64,000 nt of DNA, from assembly GCA_012845835.1 (NCBI GenBank), contig JABAKD010000028.1, forward strand, positions 7,505,632 through 7,569,631. The letters run 5' to 3'. A model generated the notes under the pieces. That model was not told where the DNA came from, searched no databases, and worked only from the letters and a program-made list of their open reading frames with translations. Every line of letters starts with the position of its first letter. Position 1 is the stretch's first letter. This DNA comes from Undaria pinnatifida. Lineage: Eukaryota > Sar > Phaeophyceae > Laminariales > Alariaceae. Shown piece after piece: positions 54,675 through 64,000 of this stretch. The position numbers were made by a program, and so were the translations under genes.

Positions 54675-57600
54675 GTTAGAAGCTCTGCCGCCACTATAAA
54701 ATTAGATTATTATTAATCCAGGCAAAAACCGCTCTCGACCTATCATAACCCGCACTTCTGCAAGCCGAGAGGCAACAAATAACAAATACTCAGTAACAGG
54801 TAAGTATCTATCTGGTTCACGCAGTACGAGCTCCGTCGGGCTGGTTCTACATCAGTTCGTCGGGATTGAGGATTCCAAATGCTAATGTACCCGTTCTCTG
54901 TACGCAAGTTTGCCTACAGCGTATGGATACATACGAGGGCCCCCTTCGGGATGCGGTTGGCTTACCCCCTACGGCACGTGCCTTCATTTTGTCGTCGCGA
55001 GAAGAGTTCAGCCCTTGCTTCCCTCGTCGACGCGCATCGAATTGCGCCTACCCACGCTCCTAGGCGCTCTCCGTCAGTTGATTCCTTTGATTTTCATTTT
55101 TGCAAAAGAAACTCAAGATGAGAAGGGGGAACACAAGCGCTCCTATGAGCTATTTCAGGAGTGACGTAAAAAAAGGTATATCAAAAGCAATTAGCCACTC
55201 CGCAAGTAGCCGGGCAAGTAACACCTACCTGGTACCTTCATAGCTAAAAACGACACATGTACTATTTTTAAAGTTCACGTACCAGGTAGCTTACAAGCTT
55301 CCCCTTCGGGATGTGGTTCGCGTGAAATAGCGGGGGTGTCTTAACGCCTTTACAAGTGGAAACCCATTTGGGGCACAAAACTACTTGAAAATAGTATAGG
55401 GAAGGATTTTGGGGCCTTGGTTGAAAATGGGACATTACGCTTGTAAAAAACAAATAAAAACCAATCGAGCCACCGCCCAAGTAATCCGGCAAGTAACACC
55501 GACAAACCCAGACGAGTTTAAAGCTACCAGCAGTCAAAATGGGTGAGTACGGTAGAGGTCCTTTTACAGTGCCGGTTGTCCCATAACAGGTACAGCAGCA
55601 GTGCCGGGCGGTGAAATCGATTGGCACAGACAGGCGGAAACAATAAGCAGTAGCAGTACGCGGAGTAGTGTCGGTTGCCGATATAGTGCCGATATTTCCG
55701 GCTGAAACCAAAGATGCCAGGAGACGGTCAGTCAAGGGAAAACGTCCTGAGGTCAAGGGTGTCAAATCCATCGTTCCAAACTAAAACCTACCGGTAGTAG
55801 TTTGCGTCAGTGAAGGCACGTTGTCGGAAAATTGCCGTCCGTCAAGGGGTCAAAGTGCCGTCTCATGACATCTTTGGCTGACATTATACCGGCACTACAT
55901 AGGGACGACCACCCTCTTCGTATTCGTGATGTAGCGACTACGATTGCGGTGGGTGGCGCTATCGATGCCTCTTGAGGTTGCGCAGCAGCTGTTGTACATA
56001 CATACATACATACGTGAGGCATATGCGAGTATCATATAGCAGAACACCCAGCACCTAAGTTGCAAGCAACGCCGTCGGAAGTCGGGCTTGTCGATTCCTA
56101 AATACCAGTAGGCACCAGAGAGGGTGCAGTCTCGTACCTGGTACCACGGCGGTGTTAGTTTAGGCGCCACCACCAGCTGCATAGCAGCTGCAGTACGGGC
56201 AGTGCTATCTGAAGCAAGCAAGAGTCAAGACGACTACCACCGTACTGCTGTTTTTGTTCTTACATTCAGCAGTCGTCATACGGTTGCCAGCAGCTTCTGA
56301 CAAAAATGGCTCCACCCACAGCAGCAGCAACACTACCATCACCACCGCCGCCGCCGCCGCCACCACCACGACCACCACGACCACCGCCGCCGCCACCGCC
56401 TCCGCCACCACCACTGCTGTAGCACTATCTGAAGCATACTACGGGGACAGCTATCGTGCTGCTGTTGCTGTTCTTACATTCAGCGGTCGCTATACGTTTG
56501 CAAGCAGCTTGCCTTTCATAAAGCAGCAGCAGCAGCAGCAACAGGTATCGTAGACTACCTGGTGGTACGATGTACGATGTAGCATGGCATGGATGGTCGC
56601 CGGTCGCAGGTCGCAGGCATCATGCTTATCTTGACTACAGCAGTGCAGCATCTGCGCAGGTTCGTAGAGAGCACGACTTGATCAACCACAACCAAGGTAA
56701 ACCCGCAACTGACGGCCAAAACAAAGCCGTGCGGCCCCATCAACACCCGCACCTTTCTTGCTCCCATGTTTCAGTCGCCTTTGCCCTGATGCCGCCACGA
56801 TAGGAGACGTCTCATATGATGGACTCGAGGCAGGGACGATATGCGTAGCAGAAGGAATCGCCACAACCGTGCACACGTGATACCCGGACGTGAATGCCGC
56901 TGGCTGCCATCTCCTTGTGGTCCTAGCGGAGAAGGGGCCGAGAGCCTTTGCCAGCTGACGGCAGGGCGCTCTGAGGGCCATTGTCAGAGGAGAGCACAGC
57001 TAGAAAAAGTGTCTCAACATGTGGCCGGAGAGGTGGAGACACGAGAGACACGAACATTCAAATTTGTAGGGGTTTCATTGAAAAACTGGAAGCCGTACAA
57101 CTCCGGGCGATTGTCCAAAATAGAACAGCGCACAGCAGCTCTTGGCGGCGTCTGCTGGTGTCCCTGCACAGGACGAAAGACCTGGGTAGACGCAACACAC
57201 ATATCCCAAGGGTCGAGGTGAGTGTCCCCTTATACTCTCGCAAGCAAAGACTCTCCCGAGGTGGATGTTGCGAAGCGCAGCTGGCAGAAAGCTGCTGTAT
57301 TTGCTATCCGGATGTGGCGAGTCTGTTTGAACGACCGAGACCAAGCAGCAAGAGGCGGCGACCGTTTGGCGCGCTTCCTCTGCTGCCACGCCTCCCCATG
57401 AAGACGGGATTGTGTCGCTCGCTATGGTGCCGTGAGTTACGGGTCTATGAAGCCGCAGAAAAGACCCTCGAACTATTCCTGCTTCGCACGTATGTTCGTA
57501 GAACGTAGAACGATACGTTGTGCGTAGTCTGTCGTACCAGTATCATACCTGGTATATGAGTAGCGCAGCTTTCAGCGTGCCAAGCATATCGTAGACCCTG

Positions 57601-58655
57601 CTGCAAAGTCGAGCGTCTCTGGGACGCGCCAGACAACGACGCGCCAGGCAACTCCCCCCCATCCTTCCCTTTGAGAGTTCCAAAAAGTGTTGCTATGGAG
57701 CTGTAAGCTGTTTCGCCTCGGAGAGTTTCACTGACGCAAAATGGCGCTGCGTACCTACCTCTATGCTCCCTTCTGCCCATGGAGAGCTGGCTGGCGGCCA
57801 GTGGAATAAGCCACTCATACATGTGATCGTACGGCGCTGTACGGCAGTACTGGTCCGCCACGTGATTCTCTGCTGTACCTGGGCTCATAGCAATGATGTG
57901 ATGGGTGTACGGACATACGCACGTCTCACGGACGTAGAGCCACAGCCATGTATGACACCTGGTATATGGTACTCCAGTACATCAATACGGCAGGCACAGC
58001 AGCAGCGGTTACGCATTACGTACCGGTACTAGCCTAGTCTATACTCGTAGCGGACCAACCCGCAAAAACAACCCGTATCCCCACCTAACACAAATGCCGT
58101 GTGGCCATAGTCGCCAAGTCGCGGGGATACGACACGATGTCCATGGCACATAATCGCCTCCAAAGCGGAAACCCATGACTTTGAAGCCGAACGGACAGGT
58201 GATCGCGCTCACCTCCACCTGGACGAATACTTACAGCAGCAGTACTATTGTGCCTCCCTGACACCTGGTACGTGATAGACTGGTGGCTGGCGCTGATAGG
58301 CTTTCCATGCTTTTTTTTGTTTCCATCGCCTTTTGTTGATATCTCGTATCGCGCAGAAGACATCAGTTGGTGTTGTCGATTGGCACGTATAATATCATAT
58401 GTGAAGTTTCGTCCTCTTCCTGCTGTCTTCTGTGCTGCGCTGTGTGCTGCGTGGTGTGCGCTATGCTATGCTGGGCTGTACCGCTGTGTTGGTCGTGATA
58501 CATCAACGTTAAACATCGCTGCAAATACGTCCAACCCATCTTCCGCGGCTAACGCAGTAGCCTCCTCTGCTGTCGCGCAGGTATTTTTTTATCGCCGGCG
58601 GAGGCCGTGTGTGCCTGTGCTCGCGCGCGGGGCTCGGCAGGAACTCTGGGGAGGG
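54675..58655. other. Gene-poor stretch before the PHD gene
   Basis: It holds a copy of the CGACGCG repeat (54970-55080), a partial TTAACGCC MITE (55340-55430), a GCC/ACC-rich tract (56335-56420) inside a tandem duplication, and several frames of 90-175 codons at 56800-57900 on both strands that overlap one another. I recognise none, and cannot exclude an exon of an unknown gene at about 57014-57202 (minus). Confidence 0.5.
56196..56515. repeat. Tandem duplication of ~110 bp separated by (GCC/ACC)n
   Basis: GCACTATCTGAAGCA, TGCTGTT(T/G)(T/C)TGTTCTTACATTCAGC and GCAAGCAGCTT-like blocks occur at 56200-56305 and 56418-56515. Confidence 0.7.
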
Positions 58656-58715
58656 ATGTCGGGGATCGACGTGGGCGGCGATGACAGCTTCGGCGTGTCC
58701 CTTGAAGTCCCCGAG
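58656..58715 (+). CDS. Possible first coding exon of the PHD-finger gene
   Basis: An ATG at 58656 opens 20 codons (MSGIDVGGDDSFGVSLEVPE) ending at a GTGAGC donor in phase 0. The exon at 59982 is also entered in phase 0 after an AACAG acceptor (TAT CCG GTA ATG), so the two would join in frame across a 1266-bp intron. The composition (acidic, Gly/Ser) fits the start of the acidic N-terminus. The acceptor sits in ACC-repeat sequence with a poor pyrimidine tract, and the exon carries no recognisable motif, so the join is a proposal only. Confidence 0.4.
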
Positions 58716-59589
58716 GTGAGCGCGCAGCTCCTGGTAATCCTAGAAACCGAAGCACTAGTCGCGAGCCGCACGAGTAAGGGTCGCGCTTACGCATTCACGG
58801 CCGCTGGGTGGGATCAAGCACCGACCCAACCAGAAGCATGAGAGCCCTAACTTGGCCCCAAAACTATAGGGAGTGGAATCAGGGTGTGGGAGTGGGAATA
58901 GGTTTGGCCAATCAAAATGAAGGTGCGGTCTATTCGGGCTGGGCCGACCACGCGTCTCACCCTCAAACACTAGAATCCTGAAGCTTGCAGTTTTTTTATG
59001 CTGCTGTTCGAGGATTGCAAGGAGATCTCGTCCCGAGGTGAGGGAGTTCGCGCGACATGGAAGGCTCAGTGTGTGCACGCGTGCGATGCCGTGGTTAGCT
59101 TTGCTGGCCTATTTTGTTTTTGGCTCCTCCTGTGCGCTCATGCCCGGGGGAGCTGTGTTTGCGGCTGTCTGTGGCTTTGGCTGTGGCTGCAGCTATAGCT
59201 GTGGAACGGGCAGAGGTTGTAACCGTGTGGGGATTGGGTTGGGACTGGAGATTTGGCGTAGGCTTGGCGGGAAGGGGGTCGTGAGGTGGGCGGTATCGTA
59301 TTATTGGTATAGCCCAGCTACCCGCGCGCTTCGTTGGGGTGTTAGATGCCGCTGTAGATGAGGTGGGGTCGTTATTTTTCGTTCGTTGGGGTGAAATTGG
59401 GGCTGACTGCAGTTGTTGTTGACTCCGCGACGTGTCCTGTGTTATCGTTATGCCTCATAAACTGGCGTGTCGTTAGTTATTGTTGAATTTGCGCCCGACG
59501 GGTGGTGACGCCGGCGTGACTACCAACAGCGTATCCTTATTGGTTGACGTGGTTTGTGCCTCCTGTCCCCTCCTCTCCCGCCTTCCTCG

Positions 59590-59981
59590 TGGCGGTGCCA
59601 ACGCCTACTTGAAACGACGATTGCGATTACGACGACGATGGTAATGTCGACAACGATATCAACGACGGCAACGACAACGATACTATCGGCAACGACAACA
59701 ACACTACCACCACCACCACAACTACCGCGATAATTCCCGCTCACACCACACCACCACCGCCATCACCACCACCGCAACCAACACTAACACCAACACCCCC
59801 ACCACCATCACCAACACCAACACTTACACCAACTACATCAACGCCAAAACAAAACCACCAACAAAACTAACACCACAACCGCCACCAACACCACCCACAC
59901 CAACACCACCGCCGCCACCACCACCACCGCCGCCACCACCACCACTAACACTAACACCACCACCACCGACACCGCCAACAG
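59590..59981. repeat. AAC/ACC/GAC trinucleotide-rich tract upstream of the PHD exon
   Basis: Degenerate CAACGA then CACCAC/CAACAC repeats run to the AACAG acceptor at 59981. The strand is C/A-rich, with almost no T near the acceptor. Confidence 0.8.
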
Positions 59982-62900
59982 TATCCGGTAATGGGAAGAA
60001 CGTACAGCGAAGGGCACGAGGGTGGCACCGACTACGAGGACGAAGGCGAGGAAGGCGGAAATAACAACGACAACGACGACGATGACGAAGATGACGAGGA
60101 CGAGCTTGACGTAGGAGACGCCTCTCTCCGAGATGACGAGTCCATCGCCTGGGGGCAGAGCATGCAGGGCGACCAGAGGCAGGAGGGCGACGAACCCATG
60201 CCCGATTGCAGCGCGTCGTCGGTAGCAAGTCTACTGGCAAACGGTGGTGGCGACAGCAGCGCTAGCGGGGCTGCCCTCGAAGGTGAAGGCGTCGCAGAAC
60301 CGTTACCGGCTTCCTCGACGAAACCGAAAGCCAAGGCTAGGGTCAGGGCGAAGGCTAAGGCCAAGCCGAGACCTAAGGCTAAGACTAAGCCGAGGGGTAA
60401 GTCGTCGAGCCCCACCAGGAAGCGAGGAAAGAAGCAGCCTGGCGCTGCTGCCGCCGCCGGCGCCGGTACAAGTACCCCTACCGCTGTTGGAGGCGCCAGG
60501 CCGAGGACGGCGGCGTCGGGGAGTAGACCGAAGAGAGCTACCGCCGCGGCTGCAGAAGCTGCCGGCTGGCAGATACACGCCCTGTCCTCCTCCTCGGAAG
60601 AGGAGGAGGAGGAGGAGCCGCCGGAGCCGCCCTCGCCACCACCACCACCACCGTCGCCGCCGACTTCGCAGCATCGAAAGGGGAAGGGAAAAGGGAAGGG
60701 GAGGGGCGGGGCGGCGGGAAGGGCGGCCGCGGAGGCCGCGGCTGCTGCCGCGGCGACGGCGGCTGAGGCTGCTGCTGCCGCGGCGGAGGCGGCGGCGGCG
60801 GCCGCGGCGTGGGATTCGGACGAGGAAGAGCTGGAGAACGTGGCGGACTGTATTAAGCCGGGGTGTGAGTCGGACGGGGTGCTGGTGGTGTGCGATAACT
60901 GTGTGGGGGCGGTGCACCTGGAGTGCGCGGACCCGCCGATGATCCAGTGAGTTTTTTTTTTTCAAAGCTTTTGTGTTTATTCGTACTGCTGTATTTTATT
61001 TCTTGTTTGTTTGTTGTACTGTCTTTGTATTCCAACATTTCTTTTTTCAAGGTGTTTTGGTTTTCGATATTCATTTTTGTTGTGATTTTGATCGCCGGTT
61101 CTGAATTTGGCGTTGGGGGTGCTCCTGGAGTGCCCGACCCGAACCTGCCGATGATGAGTGATTTTTTTTTGTTTTTTTGTTTTTTGTACGAGGGTGTATT
61201 AAACATGCCGTACTGAAGTACCGCGCAATTCGACGCGAATCGACGACGGAATCAGTGCTGAATTATGCTCGCGATGAAAATGAAGGCGTTACTGTAATGG
61301 GGAGGGAGGGGGGACAAAAGCCTTCGTTGTGACCCCGGATCTGGGTTACGACTAGGGAGGGAGAAGGAGGCAGAAAAGTGCGAAGATAGTTGATGGGATG
61401 AACGAAAGCAACAAACAAAACTCTTTTTTTTCCCCTGCAAACCTGCCGGTGACCTTGTTTTTTATTTTTTTTTCAAGGTACCAGGGGATGTAAATACTGA
61501 AGTGCTGCTGTGTGTGTTTTCGTACGTGGTGTTCGTTTTCTTTGCTTGTTTTTTTCGTTTTCGTTTCTCGTTTGCGTTGTCTTCTTTTTTTTGCCCCTTC
61601 TTTTTTCGCCAAAAGTCTCGCTGCTTGTGTTTTTTGCTTTTTGGAGTTTATACTGTGGTGCCGGGGTTGCTGCTCTTGAAAAAAAAATGTCGGGCGTACC
61701 GTACGCCAGTCGTCCCCCGTTGCGCGAAGGATGTTTTTCGCGTTGCGCTGTGCGTTGCTTGCATGTATATATGGCGTTCCGTTTTCTTCCCCTTTCTCCG
61801 CTGTCAAAGCCCCTCCACTGAGCACCACAGCAGCCCTGTGTTGTTTTGCCAAACCGTCATCCGTTTCTTAGCCATAACCCCCCCCCCCCCTGGGTTCGAG
61901 CATGACCTGCCTGATGGGTGGAAACCCGACGTGCTCCGTCCCGGCATTGTGGGGATGCGAGGGTCTATGGTCATACGACTATGGCCATGCACAAACTGAG
62001 TACCCCCCCCCCCCCCCTACCATCCCCCCCTCCCCTCCCTCTTCAACTCCTCCCTACTCCCCCCCCCCCCCCCCCCCCCCCTCCCTCCACTGACGCCCTA
62101 TGTCACCGTATGACGCGCGATGTAACACAGCCACACATAAAACACACAAGCAAATGGACTAAAAACGGGCGACCGGTGTATTACGCAGCTTGCAAAGATG
62201 AGTATCGACCCTAAATTTGTCGAAGTCACAGCTGACGTTGTTAGATTTTTTTTTTTTATGAAATGAATTCGCGCGCACTCGCGCTCGCGCTCGTCGTCAG
62301 TGTCGTCTTATCTTTTTCTTTACTTCCCCCGGGGCACGCGCAGGGTCCCCGCGGAGTTTTACCTCTGCGAGAAGTGTTCGGGCATGTGCTCCATCTGTCT
62401 GGACGAGGAGAACCGAGACACGGACATCCGATGCCATCAGTGCTACCGCCTCTTCCACTCCTCGTGCCTCGACAGGTATGTATCGTAGGCGGCCGACGGG
62501 CTGCGGGCGGTGTGGCCTGTGGGGCGATGGGCTGTGGGCGGTGGGCGGTGGGCGGTGGGCGGTTGATTTGGCGTTGTTGTTGAGTTCGCGTCGTTTTTTT
62601 TCGCGTTGTAAGTTTGCGTTGAGTTTTTTCTTTGCGTTGTTTCCGATTTGTGCGCGCTGGGTTTTCGTTGTTTTTTACCGTGTGGGCGGTCGCCGCTGGT
62701 TTCGGGTCGTTTTTGCTTGTGCTTTGTTTTTTTTTGTTTTTTGTTTTTTTTATCCTCCGACGGATGGGGAAAAATAAAGCTTAAGCTTACCACACTTCCA
62801 CGCGCGTCAGTTTTGCGTTGTAATTTTTGCGTTGAAATTTGAGTTTGTTGGTTTTTCGTTGTTTATTGGCGCTTGACGGTCGGCGTGGATGCTTGCGTTA

Positions 62901-63927
62901 TGTACAGTTTGCACTGATCGTGCCGTCATATTTGGCAGGTCTCTTTGTTATTGTGTTTTTCTTTGGTTTTTATTTTGATTTGACGATGGACGATCGGCGG
63001 TGTATTTTTTAGCGTTGATTGTTTCGTGTTGATCTCGCGGTGAGTTGGAGACGATTCGGGCTTGGTTTAGGGTTCGTCGATTTTGCGTTGAGTTGGTGTG
63101 GATTTGGTTTCCTCGAGTTTTCACCGCATCGTATGGAATGGGTGTACACGTGAAGCAAGAAAATACGTTACGCTTAGCAAAGTCAAGCTGCCACGCGCGG
63201 GGAAAAAAATCGCCCTGACCCAGACCCTGGCTCCACCCCCTTTCCCCGCTCGCGCTTTCCCCTTTCCCCTTCCCGGCAACGCCTCTCTTTTCATCTTTGG
63301 CTGCTCGCAGCGTACCAGACCCTGAGAACTTCCACTGGATGTGCTCCGAGTGCGTCGAGCGGGAGGAGCTTAAGGTGCTGTGCTGGCTTTCGTGCTTGTT
63401 TGGGATATCTAGGTTTGGGAGTTTGTGTTGTAACTGGGGGGGGGGAGGGGGGAAGGGGTAGTTGTGTTATTGAGTTGGTCTGCGCTGGAGCACCACGACT
63501 TGAGTGGAGTGGTTTGGCCGGGGCGGGGGCGGGGAGGGGGGTAGGGAGATGAGAGAGAAAGATAGAGAGAATGAGAAAGAGAGAGAGGTGAATTGAGTGG
63601 CCTTTTGTAGCGTGCCTGGGTTTGAGTGTATTCTTCGTTTTGACATACGTTTATTATGTTGCGTCGTGCCTGCGCTGCTGTGATTTCTTTCTATTTCCAG
63701 CGCTTTTTTTGTTCGGAGTGGGTAGTCTTTTGCACTTGTCTGAGCCTTTCCTTGTATGCTTCCCCACCTCTCCTCTCCAACCCCCCCCCCCTGCCCTACC
63801 GTCCCCTTCATTTACGTGTTTTCTTTGTTTGAACGAAAAGGTGGAGACGATTTTGCACTGCCGAACGCACAAGCCGGCGGAACCAGACGTGCGCTTGGAA
63901 CGGGTGAACGCCTTCAGGGCTAACAAG
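59982..63927 (+). CDS. Tandem PHD-finger chromatin protein, probably CHD/Mi-2-type, continues past window
   Basis: Exons 59982-60946, 62344-62475, 63311-63374 and 63841-63927 have GT-AG introns (1397, 835, 466 bp) and matching phases; CA+G rebuilds the Gln codon at the first junction. The first ATG in the long exon is at 59991. That exon encodes an acidic stretch (DNDDDDEDDEDELD), a Lys/Arg/Pro region (KAKARVRAKAKAKPRPKAK), a Ser/Glu run, poly-Pro, KGKGKGKGRGG and poly-Ala. PHD finger 1 has the ligand order C-x4-C, CDNC, HLEC, CEKC and is split by the intron. PHD finger 2 has CSIC, CHQC, H-x2-C, CSEC. The next exon begins VETILHCR, placed as in CHD3/4-family proteins, where a similar V-x-K-I-L segment opens the double chromodomain. 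From this I infer a Mi-2/PICKLE-like remodeller whose chromodomains and SNF2 motor lie beyond 64000. A plain PHD reader protein remains possible. The frame ends at a donor at 63928. Confidence 0.88.
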
Positions 63928-63954
63928 GTATTTACTGTCTGGGTCATGGCATAG

Positions 63955-64000
63955 GATGGGGTGGGGTGGGGTGGGGTGGAGTGGAGTGGGCGTGGGGTGG
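63955..64000. repeat. GGGGT tandem repeat at the window edge
   Basis: ATGGGGTGGGGTGGGGTGG starts 25 bp inside the intron that follows exon 63841-63927 and runs off the window. Confidence 0.8.

Noticed and set aside
57014-57202. A minus-strand frame with exon-like composition (ILDNRPELYGFQFFNETPTN).
   Set aside because: No homologous family recognised and no convincing flanking exons; the plus-strand frames overlap it equally well.

Overview
The window is nuclear DNA from a eukaryote. It has long spliceosomal introns with GT-AG ends, conserved eukaryotic proteins split over small exons, no operons, and a dense, layered load of transposon remnants, minisatellites and simple repeats. Intron lengths of 0.4-2.9 kb, balanced base composition and the protein sequences would suit a stramenopile alga (brown-alga-like), but this is inference and no marker in the window fixes the lineage.

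Three real genes can be rebuilt exon by exon with consistent phases. (1) Minus strand 17130-10712: a complete six-exon gene for the GTPase Ran, 209 codons. (2) Minus strand 39874-33345: six exons of an organellar, most likely mitochondrial, ribosome recycling factor; the first exon(s) carrying the targeting peptide were not found. (3) Plus strand 59982-63927 and beyond the right edge: a chromatin protein with a long acidic/basic/poly-Ala region followed by two PHD fingers, probably the N-terminal part of a CHD/Mi-2-type remodeller. A possible first coding exon lies at 58656-58715. Nearly all other open frames are chance frames in repeats.

Layout: 1-10711 holds dispersed repeats, a TA-flanked MITE, an internally deleted LTR retrotransposon (3314-5316) and a solo mini-LTR. 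10712-17130 is Ran; its introns hold minisatellites and a 1.5-kb element with about 350-bp inverted ends. 17131-33344 is gene-poor and contains tandem duplications, a terminal-repeat retrotransposon in miniature (29484-29867) and a solo LTR. 33345-39874 is the recycling factor gene. 40027 to about 50935 is a tandem array of eleven units of about 0.96 kb, each with one inverted and two direct copies of a roughly 160-bp Ala/Glu-rich coding-like module. 51779-54674 is a hAT-like element interrupted by a second hAT element with its own 8-bp target duplication. 54675-58655 is repeat-rich, and 58656 onward is the PHD gene.

The three genes are unrelated housekeeping functions (nuclear transport, organelle translation, chromatin). 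The most unusual features are the foldback-containing array just 5' of the recycling factor exons, minisatellites that start at splice donors in two genes, a Glu in place of the usual Asp in the G4 motif of Ran, and several transposon families whose target duplications can be read directly.
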